A DNA stretch of 64,000 bases, taken from a virus. Every line of letters starts with the position of its first letter. Position 1 is the stretch's first letter. The stretch spans positions 1 to 64,000 of the IMG/VR virus record IMGVR_UViG_3300035670_013167, one strand, 5' to 3'. The translations under genes were made by a program, and so were the position numbers. The notes under the pieces are model-generated. The model was given only the letters and a program-made list of their open reading frames with translations. It was not told the DNA's origin and searched no databases. This document shows positions 7,815 through 16,068 of the stretch, in pieces.

Positions 7815-8857
7815 GAACCATAACCATGTATCCATTCAGGATTATTTACAGACCAATGGACTACCCTTTCTAGCGTCTGTTGAAAGGTGTAAGGTTGCTT
7901 CCAACCAGCTTGACGCAATTTAGATCCATCTAAAGCATATCTTCTATCATATCCCGGCCTAGCTGATTCGCTAGGAATTAATTTATATTTGAGTTCTTTA
8001 TTCATAATTTTAGCAACCATCTCTGCTAATTCGAGATTATTCAGTTCCGTGTCGCCACAAATGTTCCATCTATCTGGTCGTTTTGCTCCATCTTTATACA
8101 TAGCAACGGGCTGCTTGAGTATATAAATCAAGGCGTCCGCTTTATTTTTTGCATCTAAATAAACTCTTTTTCCTATGCTGTCTAGAGAATCGCCATAAAT
8201 AGGCATTTCTTGATTCAAGGATATTTTTTGAATTATTTTGGGCAAAAACTTTTCAGGGTCTTGATATTCTCCTATTATATTCATGGTGTTGGTAATTATA
8301 ACGGGAACCCCAAAAGATCTCCAGTAACTTATTGCTACCGCTTCTTGTGCGGCTTTACTTGCAGCATAAGGATTTGAAGGCAAAATCACATCCCATTCAT
8401 GATGTCCAGGAGAACCCTCAGAAGCTTCTCCATAAACTTCATCTGTGGATATTTGAACAAATTTCTCTGGCTTTGTTTTTCTAGCAAACTCTAGCATGTT
8501 GATGCCGAGTTCATAATTATTTCTTAAACACGAAACAGGATCTTGCGTAGATCTCTCCACAGCAGAGTCTGCCGCCATGTTTATGATGTAATTTATTTTC
8601 TTTCTATTTAAATTGCCTCGCTCATCCACTCTTAAATCGGTAATTTGATTGTATAAAGAATCATTTATAGGCAAAGAAAGATCATGATACAAAATCTTAA
8701 CTCTATTTTTAAAATCAATATCTACTAATCTTCCCAAATCTCCTTTGTGTCGAAAAGAGTCGATGCCTATTATTTCCCAATCGGTATTTTCTATAAAATA
8801 ACTCAGACAATGAGAACCAATAAATCCACCAACTCCAGTCAATAAAACTCTTTTCAT
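7811..8857 (-). CDS. rmlB: dTDP-glucose 4,6-dehydratase-like SDR
   Basis: 348 residues, an extended short-chain dehydrogenase. The NAD-binding GxxGxxG (TGVGGFIGSH) is at the N-terminus, STDEVYGEA in the middle, and the catalytic YxxxK in NPYAASKAAQE. These together are typical of RmlB, which converts dTDP-glucose to the 4-keto-6-deoxy sugar. With the RmlC-like gene at 20572..21039 and several glycosyltransferases, it suggests remodelling of surface or virion glycans. A related UDP-sugar dehydratase or epimerase is possible. Confidence 0.85.
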   Translation of the reverse strand: MKRVLLTGVGGFIGSHCLSYFIENTDWEIIGIDSFRHKGDLGRLVDIDFKNRVKILYHDLSLPINDSLYNQITDLRVDERGNLNRKKINYIINMAADSAVERSTQDPVSCLRNNYELGINMLEFARKTKPEKFVQISTDEVYGEASEGSPGHHEWDVILPSNPYAASKAAQEAVAISYWRSFGVPVIITNTMNIIGEYQDPEKFLPKIIQKISLNQEMPIYGDSLDSIGKRVYLDAKNKADALIYILKQPVAMYKDGAKRPDRWNICGDTELNNLELAEMVAKIMNKELKYKLIPSESARPGYDRRYALDGSKLRQAGWKQPYTFQQTLERVVHWSVNNPEWIHGYGS

Positions 8858-9231
8858 TTTGCGTTCCTTGTAAAAATATAAAAGTCAGAATCTTGAATTT
8901 TTTTTATTTCTTTTGCAATGAAATTATTTTGTTTTAATATAAGTTGAAATCTTAAATCGTATTCAGAAACAGCAACTTCTATTTTTTTATTAGGATTTTT
9001 ATTAATTAAATAATCTATTATTTCGTTTGCTATTTCTTCATTCGTGAAACTCATTTTGGCTATTCTAACTTTTTTTTCTAATGATTTGTAAACAATCCAT
9101 CCTAAAACTTCTTCGTTCGATTCAACAACATTTGCTATTATCTTATTATTTTTCAATAAAAATAATAAGTCTTCTTTATTGCTTATTTTATCTAAATCTT
9201 TTTTTTGCATCCAGCGATACTTTAGGCCCAT
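8854..9231 (-). CDS. GNAT-like acetyltransferase
   Basis: 125 residues with the beta-alpha pattern of a compact GNAT domain: a central strand with VLGWIVYKSLEKKVRIAKMSF, a helix (NEEIANEIIDYLI) and a late QNNFIAKEIKKI segment. The acetyl-CoA loop is poorly conserved, so activity is uncertain. It overlaps both neighbours by 4 and 10 nt and belongs to the rmlB-phosphoesterase operon. Confidence 0.55.
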   Translation of the reverse strand: MGLKYRWMQKKDLDKISNKEDLLFLLKNNKIIANVVESNEEVLGWIVYKSLEKKVRIAKMSFTNEEIANEIIDYLINKNPNKKIEVAVSEYDLRFQLILKQNNFIAKEIKKIQDSDFYIFTRNAK

Positions 9232-9875
9232 AGAATTTCTTCTCCAAAAGGAAATTTGTTATCGGAAAGATAGTCAGGAAGTAATAGTTTTTCGCAAATT
9301 ATTTGAGAGTTTTTATTGGCAAAATAACTAGTCCATCCTTTACCAATGCCTTCAAAAGACTCTTCGTTTTTGCTGTCTGCTTTTGTAAAGCCATAAAAAA
9401 ATCTTTGCAAAGCTTGTTTTGTAACACTAGAATATTGATTTTGAAACAAAGTTTTTTCATAATTTACAAAATCATATGAAAGTCCACACCTAAGAAGCAG
9501 AGTGAACAAAGACCTTTTTAAAGAACATTCCATCCAGAATTCTGCTGGCTCTACCCAGAGTGCAAAATTCAGGTTAGTCTTATAAAAATTAGAAAAAACT
9601 ATATTTTGCAAAGCGGCTTTTAAAAGTATTTCTTCTGTTTTTTCTATAAAGGCTATAACATTTTTTTCTTGTTCGTGCCCGCAAGAAAAATAAAGACCTT
9701 TTTGCTTTCTATTGAATTTCTTTGCGAAATTTTCTCTACAAGGCTCCCATTCCAATTCCTCTTTTTCAAGAGCATATTGTCCCGGCGTAGGTTTTTTTCT
9801 AACTTGTTTTGCGTATTTTTTCTCTTCGCTCAACATGAACAATATTATAATTATAAAAAAAAGAAACGTCAACAT
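9222..9875 (-). CDS. paralogue of 37959..38588, unknown function
   Basis: 217 residues. The segment SLKRSLFTLLLRCGLSYDF, then LFQNQYSSVTKQALQRFFYGFT and GKGW, aligns with SMKRSLFTILLRCGVSF, YAVRRFIDGFT and KKGW in the protein at 37959..38588, so this is a two-member family within the window. The first 13 residues are hydrophobic; ATG 9836 (MLSEEKK) is an alternative start that removes them. No known domain is recognised. Confidence 0.7.
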   Translation of the reverse strand: MLTFLFFIIIILFMLSEEKKYAKQVRKKPTPGQYALEKEELEWEPCRENFAKKFNRKQKGLYFSCGHEQEKNVIAFIEKTEEILLKAALQNIVFSNFYKTNLNFALWVEPAEFWMECSLKRSLFTLLLRCGLSYDFVNYEKTLFQNQYSSVTKQALQRFFYGFTKADSKNEESFEGIGKGWTSYFANKNSQIICEKLLLPDYLSDNKFPFGEEILWA

Positions 9876-9881
9876 TAAGAT

Positions 9882-10472
9882 CTAAAGTTTTCTACTTATA
9901 ACTATTTTTTTAATATAATGCGATGTTTCTTGGATTTTCTTTGTGGCTACTAAATTAAAAGAATAGCTATCTTTGTCATTTGAAAATCTAAAAGAATAAA
10001 CTCCCGATTTGTTTGGCATAATCCAAACATAATGCAAGAAAAAATCTTTTGTTTTTTCTATTAATGAAATGTTTGTATCAAGAAAAACGTTGTAATCTTT
10101 ATAGAAATTAAAACTACAAAAATCGAACTTTTGATTCGATCTAGATAAAAGAACAACCTCTAAAATCTTATTGTAATTTATTTTAATTTTACAAGCATTA
10201 GGATTAATTATCGTTGTAACTTTAGATCCAACATCTAAATAAAAAGACAAAGTCTTTTTATTAATTTCTAAGTTGCCCAAATACATATTAGAAAAATTCC
10301 ACTTTTCTAATATGTCATCTCTAATTGTGAGCGTGTTGTCTTTTAATTTGAGATATTTGCTATAATTTTTTATTGATAAACTTTCATTAAATAAAACTTT
10401 TTGATATGGCCTTAGATTATAAGAACACAAAGAAGAAGAAACATGATTTATTATTATATTTTTATAACTCAT
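9882..10472 (-). CDS. hypothetical beta-rich protein
   Basis: 196 residues, predicted mostly beta-strand, with the C-terminal half (SGVYSFRFSNDKDSYSFNLV) resembling an immunoglobulin-like or jelly-roll strand pattern. The start overlaps the upstream gene stop by 4 nt. No family recognised; a structural role is a guess. Confidence 0.55.
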   Translation of the reverse strand: MSYKNIIINHVSSSLCSYNLRPYQKVLFNESLSIKNYSKYLKLKDNTLTIRDDILEKWNFSNMYLGNLEINKKTLSFYLDVGSKVTTIINPNACKIKINYNKILEVVLLSRSNQKFDFCSFNFYKDYNVFLDTNISLIEKTKDFFLHYVWIMPNKSGVYSFRFSNDKDSYSFNLVATKKIQETSHYIKKIVISRKL

Positions 10473-11008
10473 GAGTTAATAATTTTTGCAAGCCAATACG
10501 AATAATTTTTTATGTTGTCTTCTATTGTTTTCCAAGAATAATAAACAGAACAAAATTCTTTTTTTAGCAGTTCAGAAAATTTATTAATATTTTTTATTTT
10601 TTTTGAATTAGAAATAGATTCATCTAAAGTTGGATAAATTAAATTAGGACTTATATTTTCTCCTAAAACAAAATCATTATAAATAAGAAAAGTTTTCCAA
10701 CCAATTATAAACACTAGATCCGGGTCGCATATAGAATTTTTTTTAGATTTTAAATTTTCAATAATATAATTTTCATATTCTTCAAACTCTAAATCTAAAA
10801 TATATTTTACATTTAACTTTCTACTAATAGAGCTAGGCTCACTTTCTTGAATAAAAAATCTACAGGGTTGATTATTTGAACAAATTTTAGATATACTTAA
10901 CAAATTATAATGATCTTTTTTTAAAAAAACAAAAGATCTAGAGTTGTACCTAACTAAGTGATCAATATTGTAATTTGTTCTTTTTGCGTATTCTTCGTAA
11001 ATATACAT
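10469..11008 (-). CDS. hypothetical protein
   Basis: 179 residues from ATG 11008, chosen because it overlaps the upstream stop as TAATG; an earlier start at 11041 would overlap by 34 nt. Hydrophilic alpha/beta protein with no recognised motif. Co-transcribed with its neighbours. Confidence 0.55.
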   Translation of the reverse strand: MYIYEEYAKRTNYNIDHLVRYNSRSFVFLKKDHYNLLSISKICSNNQPCRFFIQESEPSSISRKLNVKYILDLEFEEYENYIIENLKSKKNSICDPDLVFIIGWKTFLIYNDFVLGENISPNLIYPTLDESISNSKKIKNINKFSELLKKEFCSVYYSWKTIEDNIKNYSYWLAKIINS

Positions 11009-11229
11009 TATTTCAATATTGATTCTGCTTTTTTCAAACAAATAAAATCATTAGTTTTTGTCCATTTTTTATTAGAATCGTCCCAATAAAAAGGACAAGA
11101 AGGCACGGCCTCAAGAATTTCAAATAGCTCTACGGCGGTTTCGGATTTTTCCAAAGAACGATGAAAAACCAATGGATTTAAATTTTTATGTCTTTCTTTC
11201 AATCCGCTAATAATATTTTCTTCAATCAT
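11008..11229 (-). CDS. hypothetical small protein
   Basis: 73 residues, containing PSCPFYWDDSNKKWTKTNDF. It overlaps the upstream membrane-protein gene by 8 nt and the downstream gene by 1 nt (TAATG), so it is part of a tightly coupled operon. No family recognised. Confidence 0.55.
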   Translation of the reverse strand: MIEENIISGLKERHKNLNPLVFHRSLEKSETAVELFEILEAVPSCPFYWDDSNKKWTKTNDFICLKKAESILK

Positions 11230-11476
11230 TTGCTTTGCTATAAATGAAACAAGCTAAAACTCCGCCCAATATGCCCAAAACAATTCCAGATGGTTGAAAA
11301 GGGTTTCCGTTACCTGTTAGAAAGAACTTGATAAAGCCTCCTATAAAAGAACCAAAAACACCAACTAATAACGTTGGTAAAAATCCTGTTGGCACTCTGC
11401 CTTTGTATATGGATTTTGATACCAATCCAACTAAAACACCATAAATCAACCACCCAAGCAAAATAAACAAGTCCAT
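11222..11476 (-). CDS. GlsB/YeaQ/YmgE-type small membrane protein
   Basis: 84 residues with three hydrophobic segments and the Gly-rich pattern of the 'transglycosylase-associated' YeaQ family (LLVGVFGSFIGGFI, then GIVLGILGGVLACFIY). Members are small inner-membrane stress proteins of unknown biochemistry. The start lies just after the stop of the next gene downstream in the list (11479). Confidence 0.8.
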   Translation of the reverse strand: MDLFILLGWLIYGVLVGLVSKSIYKGRVPTGFLPTLLVGVFGSFIGGFIKFFLTGNGNPFQPSGIVLGILGGVLACFIYSKAND

Positions 11477-11478
11477 TT

Positions 11479-12276
11479 TTATCTCCTATTAATTTTAATA
11501 TAATCTTTCGGAGTTTTATTATTTTTTAAATCTTCCAAAAGATTAACACAATATCTACTCAAAGTATTTTGAAATTTTTCTTCATTATCAAAACCATAAC
11601 AAGAAAGATTTTTTTTCTTCAAATATTCAATGAAATTTTCTTGTCCATATTCTTTTCTCATAAGAAGACAAACAACACCAGCCTGCACGTCTGTCATGCT
11701 TTTTGAAAATTCAATATCTAATATTGAATCTTTATTTTGTAAAATATTATTTTTAATAAATTCAAAATCTCGACTTAGAAAACACATGCCCTGATTGCAG
11801 AAATCAGGGATTTCATTAGCCAATCCATACTCAGCAAGACAAATTTTCATAATCTCAGCCGTAGGCATATTTTTATCTTCTAAAGAAAACCAAATTGCAC
11901 TAAGTTGGATTTTACCATCTTTATTTTTTCTAATTTCAAATTTAGAATTTTCTAATTTAAATATTCTTTTTAATAATTCTTTATTAGAAACACAAACAAT
12001 TTTACAGTCTCCAGTAAAATCAAAATCATCTAATCCCCATCTTGTAATCAACCATGTTTTAGTTTTTTCTATATTGTTTTTTAAATACAATCCTTGATCT
12101 TTATCAATACTTATGATTATAAAATTTTTTGTATTCCACTTATTCCAAACCAAACCTCGCAAATCTTCAGGTATTTCTGGAGCGCTTGCTTTAGTTTGAT
12201 TTGGAAACGGAACAGCTTCTTGAGCACAAGCAAACGAAGAAAGTAAAACAAAAAACAAAAAATAAAACAATTTCAT
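11479..12276 (-). CDS. secreted protein, possibly inactive gluzincin-like
   Basis: 265 residues from ATG 12276, which has an AAGGA Shine-Dalgarno and gives a Sec signal peptide ending FACAQE. The segment IMKICLAEYGLANEIPDFCNQGMCFL has the spacing of the peptidase-MA consensus (HExxH followed by P-x-W-x-x-E-G), but the zinc-binding His and Glu are absent, so if related it is catalytically dead. That relationship is only inferred from pattern. Three cysteines may form disulfides. Confidence 0.6.
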   Translation of the reverse strand: MKLFYFLFFVLLSSFACAQEAVPFPNQTKASAPEIPEDLRGLVWNKWNTKNFIIISIDKDQGLYLKNNIEKTKTWLITRWGLDDFDFTGDCKIVCVSNKELLKRIFKLENSKFEIRKNKDGKIQLSAIWFSLEDKNMPTAEIMKICLAEYGLANEIPDFCNQGMCFLSRDFEFIKNNILQNKDSILDIEFSKSMTDVQAGVVCLLMRKEYGQENFIEYLKKKNLSCYGFDNEEKFQNTLSRYCVNLLEDLKNNKTPKDYIKINRR

Positions 12277-12289
12277 AAATTTTTCCTTC

Positions 12290-12571
12290 TTAGTAATTAT
12301 ATGCATATGTGTCTTCTAAGTAAATACAAGTTTTATTTTTTCTAATAAAATCACAAATTTCACCTGAAATTCTTATTTTTGCATAAGAAAAAAAAGAACA
12401 ATTGCGTTTATTATCAAATCTAATTGCAGCATCTACTAAGCCCATATAGGCCGCAGATTTTAGTTCTTCAAAAGTAATATTTTTTGAAACAAATTTGTTT
12501 TTTTGAAATGCCAATTTGTTTGCAAGAGGTATATAATTAGTTATTAATTCGTTTCTTTCTTTTATAGTCAT
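12290..12571 (-). CDS. minimal sigma-factor region 2 protein
   Basis: 93 residues consisting essentially of a sigma-70 region 2 domain: NYIPLANKLAFQ (2.1-like), then ITFEELKSAAYMGLVDAAIR, FDNKRNCSFFSYAKIRISG and EICDFIRK (2.3-2.4). Regions 3 and 4 are absent. T4 gp55 likewise recognises a -10-only promoter (TATAAATA) mainly through a region-2-like domain. This is the best candidate in the window for the reader of the TATAAATA elements, though it is much shorter than gp55 and could be an anti- or decoy sigma. Confidence 0.75.
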   Translation of the reverse strand: MTIKERNELITNYIPLANKLAFQKNKFVSKNITFEELKSAAYMGLVDAAIRFDNKRNCSFFSYAKIRISGEICDFIRKNKTCIYLEDTYAYNY

Positions 12572-12607
12572 TTTTCTCCGTTATTGTTAGTTGTTAGAAA
12601 GTTAATA

Positions 12608-13468
12608 TTATATATGATTTTTAGCTATTTTTTTCCATTTTTTAGTCGTATTGTAATTCAACAATCTATTAAAAAACCATTTTTTGTTATTGTTATCAGA
12701 TACTCCCAATATATCAACCAAAGAATTAACATTCGAAACGCAATAAAGATTATCAGGCATTTTTCTAAACTTAATATTTTCGACAAAATTAACAAACAAT
12801 AAAACCCAATTCTTTATGTCAATATAATTAAAAGTCCCTTCTGGGAATCTAAATTCTACTGTAGGCCTGCTGCATCGTAGATATGGCATTTGCAAGTAAG
12901 CGGCATAATTAACCAAATTCATGGTAACTCTTTTGTCTTTATTATTATGAATAGATAAGTTTTTCGGACCGTAACAATCCCAAAAATCTAGCGGATGCCA
13001 AGATTGTTTTTTAGTTAATATTTTTTTTTCAATTACTTTGCAATATTTGTTTTTTAATCTAAAAAAAGGAACAGTTCTTAGGACTATTTTTTCTACCTTT
13101 ATCCAATAAGCCAATAAAACGGCTGCTTGTTCTAGGTTGTAGTCAGAAATATCAACGTGAACATGAAGGCCACAATCCTCGCCGCAAACTAGTCCTGACA
13201 AAGAAAGAGCTTTAGAAACAGAACATATCTCTAAAAGATCTTTTTTGCCACTAGCCTTAAAGGAAGCAATTTCCCATCCTTTTGGAAATCCTCCTCCACA
13301 AGTCGAATCGGTTTTTACATGCCAAAAATCATTCCCAATAGATTGCTTCCATTTGGTCTTTAAGATTCTTCTAGAAGAATTCTTATTAATTATTTCTACA
13401 ATTTCGTCAATAGAAATTGAAGGATGAGACTCTAATTCAACACCAAAAAATCTAGAAGAAAGATTCAT
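12608..13468 (-). CDS. putative amidoligase (COOH-NH2 ligase)
   Basis: 286 residues with the hallmarks of the amidoligase family, a glutamine-synthetase-like fold: FGVELE at residues 8-13, GWEIAS at 64-69, CGLHVHVDIS at 99-108 and TVEFRFPEGT near residue 220. These enzymes form amide bonds using ATP, with roles in peptide, cell-wall or protein modification. Several phages carry them. The target here is unknown; an ATP-grasp ligase at 45658..46614 could be functionally related but is not adjacent. Confidence 0.85.
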   Translation of the reverse strand: MNLSSRFFGVELESHPSISIDEIVEIINKNSSRRILKTKWKQSIGNDFWHVKTDSTCGGGFPKGWEIASFKASGKKDLLEICSVSKALSLSGLVCGEDCGLHVHVDISDYNLEQAAVLLAYWIKVEKIVLRTVPFFRLKNKYCKVIEKKILTKKQSWHPLDFWDCYGPKNLSIHNNKDKRVTMNLVNYAAYLQMPYLRCSRPTVEFRFPEGTFNYIDIKNWVLLFVNFVENIKFRKMPDNLYCVSNVNSLVDILGVSDNNNKKWFFNRLLNYNTTKKWKKIAKNHI

Positions 13469-13474
13469 GCTGTA

Positions 13475-13675
13475 TTAATTTAAATCCACCAGTCCGCTGT
13501 CTTCTTTTTGAGGAGAATTACTTCTATTATCTTTGATATAATAAAAATCCTCCAAATCTTTAGATAATTTTTTAATGGAATCGGCCAACTTGACGACAAA
13601 ATTAGATAGTGTCAATAAAAAAACTAAATTTAAAAAACTAAAAAACAAAATTGTATAAACAAAATAATCCAACAT
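13475..13675 (-). CDS. small membrane protein
   Basis: 66 residues: one membrane segment (about residues 5-30), then a charged helix (LADSIKKLSKDLEDFY) and a polar tail. The AGAGGA Shine-Dalgarno and a TATAAT-like box upstream support expression. Function unknown. Confidence 0.6.
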   Translation of the reverse strand: MLDYFVYTILFFSFLNLVFLLTLSNFVVKLADSIKKLSKDLEDFYYIKDNRSNSPQKEDSGLVDLN

Positions 13676-13718
13676 TTCAATCCTCTAAAAAATTAGATTT
13701 TTATTATAATCTATTTGA

Positions 13719-16067
13719 CTATGGATTTTCAATAGTAACAGAACAGCCATCAAATATTGCTTGGTCAATATTTGTGATGGGAGCATTGAAATTTATTTTA
13801 AATTCAGGGAAAGTTCCTCTAACAAATGGTCTAGAAACAGAACTAGACGCAGGACTGCTTGTGTTGTTAGAACAATACCTTGGTCTAGCGGGCGAATAAT
13901 CTATTCTATTTCCCCAGAAATTATTTGAAAATAATCCAATATCGTCTACGAGTTTGTAGAAATCTGTCTGCTCGTTGTCTATAAAAACTAAATTTTCGAT
14001 ATTGTTATAAGTTATTATTGTAGAAACTTGATCTTGTTCGTTTTGACAAATTTTATTTGAGTTTATATTAACAATAAAATTAGTAAATAAAACTTTGTTA
14101 GATTTGTAATATTTTACTAATAAATTAAATTTTAAATAAGAATCATCGAATTGTTGATTTTCTATGATATTTGTACAAGACAGTTCAGATATAAATTGCC
14201 AAGTAACAGGCTGACCCTCTTCGGATAGCCCTTGTATCGAGGTAGAATTACTCCAAGAACTTCTACTACTTTTATATCTTAACAAGAAGTTATTTTCAAA
14301 ATTCACAAGAGGATTTCTTACTAAGAATTTTGAAAAAACACCTGTAAATTGTAAATTATGATCCAATGCCAAATTCAAAGAAGAACTACACCCGCAAACA
14401 GTGACAACACCAGAGTTTATGCTTAGGTTACTTTGATTTTGCTGATTCGCAGTAATCTCTGAGTCTATTTGTAAATTTAAATAAGAAAAACGCAAGTTCG
14501 CATTGGCAACAAGCAAGCCAAAATTAGTAAAATTCAAATCCGCTATGCCTTCTAAATCAATAGAATCTCCAATTGAATTATAAATTCGATTTGGAGAAAC
14601 AATTTCGGCAGAACCGTGCAGCTCTATAGAACCAGAAAAATTAAACGCCGAATTGCTATTTGCACTTGCTGATCCGCCAGTGTTTAAAAAGGCAATTGAA
14701 TTATAACACCTTCCTATCTTAAAACTATTATTGAATATATAAATAGATCCTGAGCCTGTATACCCCCAAGCTGAACTCAATAGTTCCGCATTTCCCGCTG
14801 TAGAGAAAGATCCAGAAGATTGATAATTGTAATAAGTCGATTCTAAATTTTCTAAAGAACTATCAATAACAATAAAGCCTTCGGGATCATAAATAAAGTT
14901 TTGATCAGTGTTGAGTTCGGCAGAACCATCAACTTCTAATACCGCGATGGATTCTTGATTTACTATAAATAAAATATTTGTGTTAGAGTCAATTTGCAAA
15001 ATAACACTTGGTTCATAAAAATACTTGGGAGAAATAAAGTCCTGTATCGCTCCGGAAATCTGGATAGAGCCATCAAAATTTCTTATAAAAGGATTTATAT
15101 AAAATTCAATTTGAGATTGTAAAGATAGCTCAACATCAGAATTTATTGAAAATATAGGAGAAGAAAAATTGGCCGAGCCAGATAAAGAAATAAATCCAGA
15201 TCCTAATTGATCGAGATATAAGGTTTGAGCACCTCCTGATAAAGACAAGCCTCCAATAAATTCATGATAAAAAATATCAAATACAACAGACATCTCAAAT
15301 TGAATATTGGTCGTATTTTCTTTTGTAAAATCAAAATCAAGACAAAAATCCAAACAAGAAGGCGAGTTGCAAAATTCTTCTTCTACAAGTAAAGACCTAA
15401 CGCCCGATCCTATTATTGGATCGACATATCTCTTAATTGATATTAATTTAAAATCAACACTTGGGCCTAATTTTGGATTTTTTAATATAGAACAAACTTC
15501 GTCCACACTTCTAGCAGCTATTGCCGTTAGCATAGAAACTTTGCCATACCCACACTTGGGATCTTTAAATTTTTCATCAAAAACTTCATTAGAGTATATT
15601 GCATCTTCATTTTCGTATTCTGAGGAATGTCTTGAACAAGCAAAAACCCTATACCAATAATAATTATTAGAATTTATATTCCATTGAGAATCAAAGGATA
15701 AATTAAAATCAGGATCTCCAGTTCCGTATGCTATAAATTGCGACTGCAAATCAAAATTCAAACTGGCATTGTAACTTCTTAAATTCGTAGAAGATAATTT
15801 TATTCCACCACGGGCAATATAGTCAGAAATATAATATGTAGAAGAGCCAAAAGAACCAATAGATCCAGAACCAATATGATAAAATTGAACTTTCGCCGGG
15901 ATGTTTGAAGACAAATTAATATTTACAATTGAATCAAATATCCAATATACACTGTAATACTGATAACTTGTTACATTAATATAAGATCTACTTTCGAATA
16001 CGTTATTGTATAAAACATATTCGGAGTTACCAGTTATGTGTATAAAACCTTGTGATTCAAATTGCAT
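13719..16067 (-). CDS. long beta-repeat virion-type protein
   Basis: 782 residues built from degenerate repeats of roughly 30-45 residues with the core Gly-Ser-I/F-x-I/L-x-Gly-x-A-x-x (for example GSIELHGSAEIVSP, GFISLSGSANFSSP, GSIQISGAIQDFISP, GFIHITGNSEYVL). Such Ser/Gly beta-repeats suggest an elongated fibre or sheath-like structure. The C-terminus ends in a Cys-containing strand. The ATG follows the phoH stop by one base, so the two are co-transcribed. A tail or baseplate role is inferred, not shown. Confidence 0.75.
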   Translation of the reverse strand: MQFESQGFIHITGNSEYVLYNNVFESRSYINVTSYQYYSVYWIFDSIVNINLSSNIPAKVQFYHIGSGSIGSFGSSTYYISDYIARGGIKLSSTNLRSYNASLNFDLQSQFIAYGTGDPDFNLSFDSQWNINSNNYYWYRVFACSRHSSEYENEDAIYSNEVFDEKFKDPKCGYGKVSMLTAIAARSVDEVCSILKNPKLGPSVDFKLISIKRYVDPIIGSGVRSLLVEEEFCNSPSCLDFCLDFDFTKENTTNIQFEMSVVFDIFYHEFIGGLSLSGGAQTLYLDQLGSGFISLSGSANFSSPIFSINSDVELSLQSQIEFYINPFIRNFDGSIQISGAIQDFISPKYFYEPSVILQIDSNTNILFIVNQESIAVLEVDGSAELNTDQNFIYDPEGFIVIDSSLENLESTYYNYQSSGSFSTAGNAELLSSAWGYTGSGSIYIFNNSFKIGRCYNSIAFLNTGGSASANSNSAFNFSGSIELHGSAEIVSPNRIYNSIGDSIDLEGIADLNFTNFGLLVANANLRFSYLNLQIDSEITANQQNQSNLSINSGVVTVCGCSSSLNLALDHNLQFTGVFSKFLVRNPLVNFENNFLLRYKSSRSSWSNSTSIQGLSEEGQPVTWQFISELSCTNIIENQQFDDSYLKFNLLVKYYKSNKVLFTNFIVNINSNKICQNEQDQVSTIITYNNIENLVFIDNEQTDFYKLVDDIGLFSNNFWGNRIDYSPARPRYCSNNTSSPASSSVSRPFVRGTFPEFKINFNAPITNIDQAIFDGCSVTIENP

Positions 16068-16068
16068 A

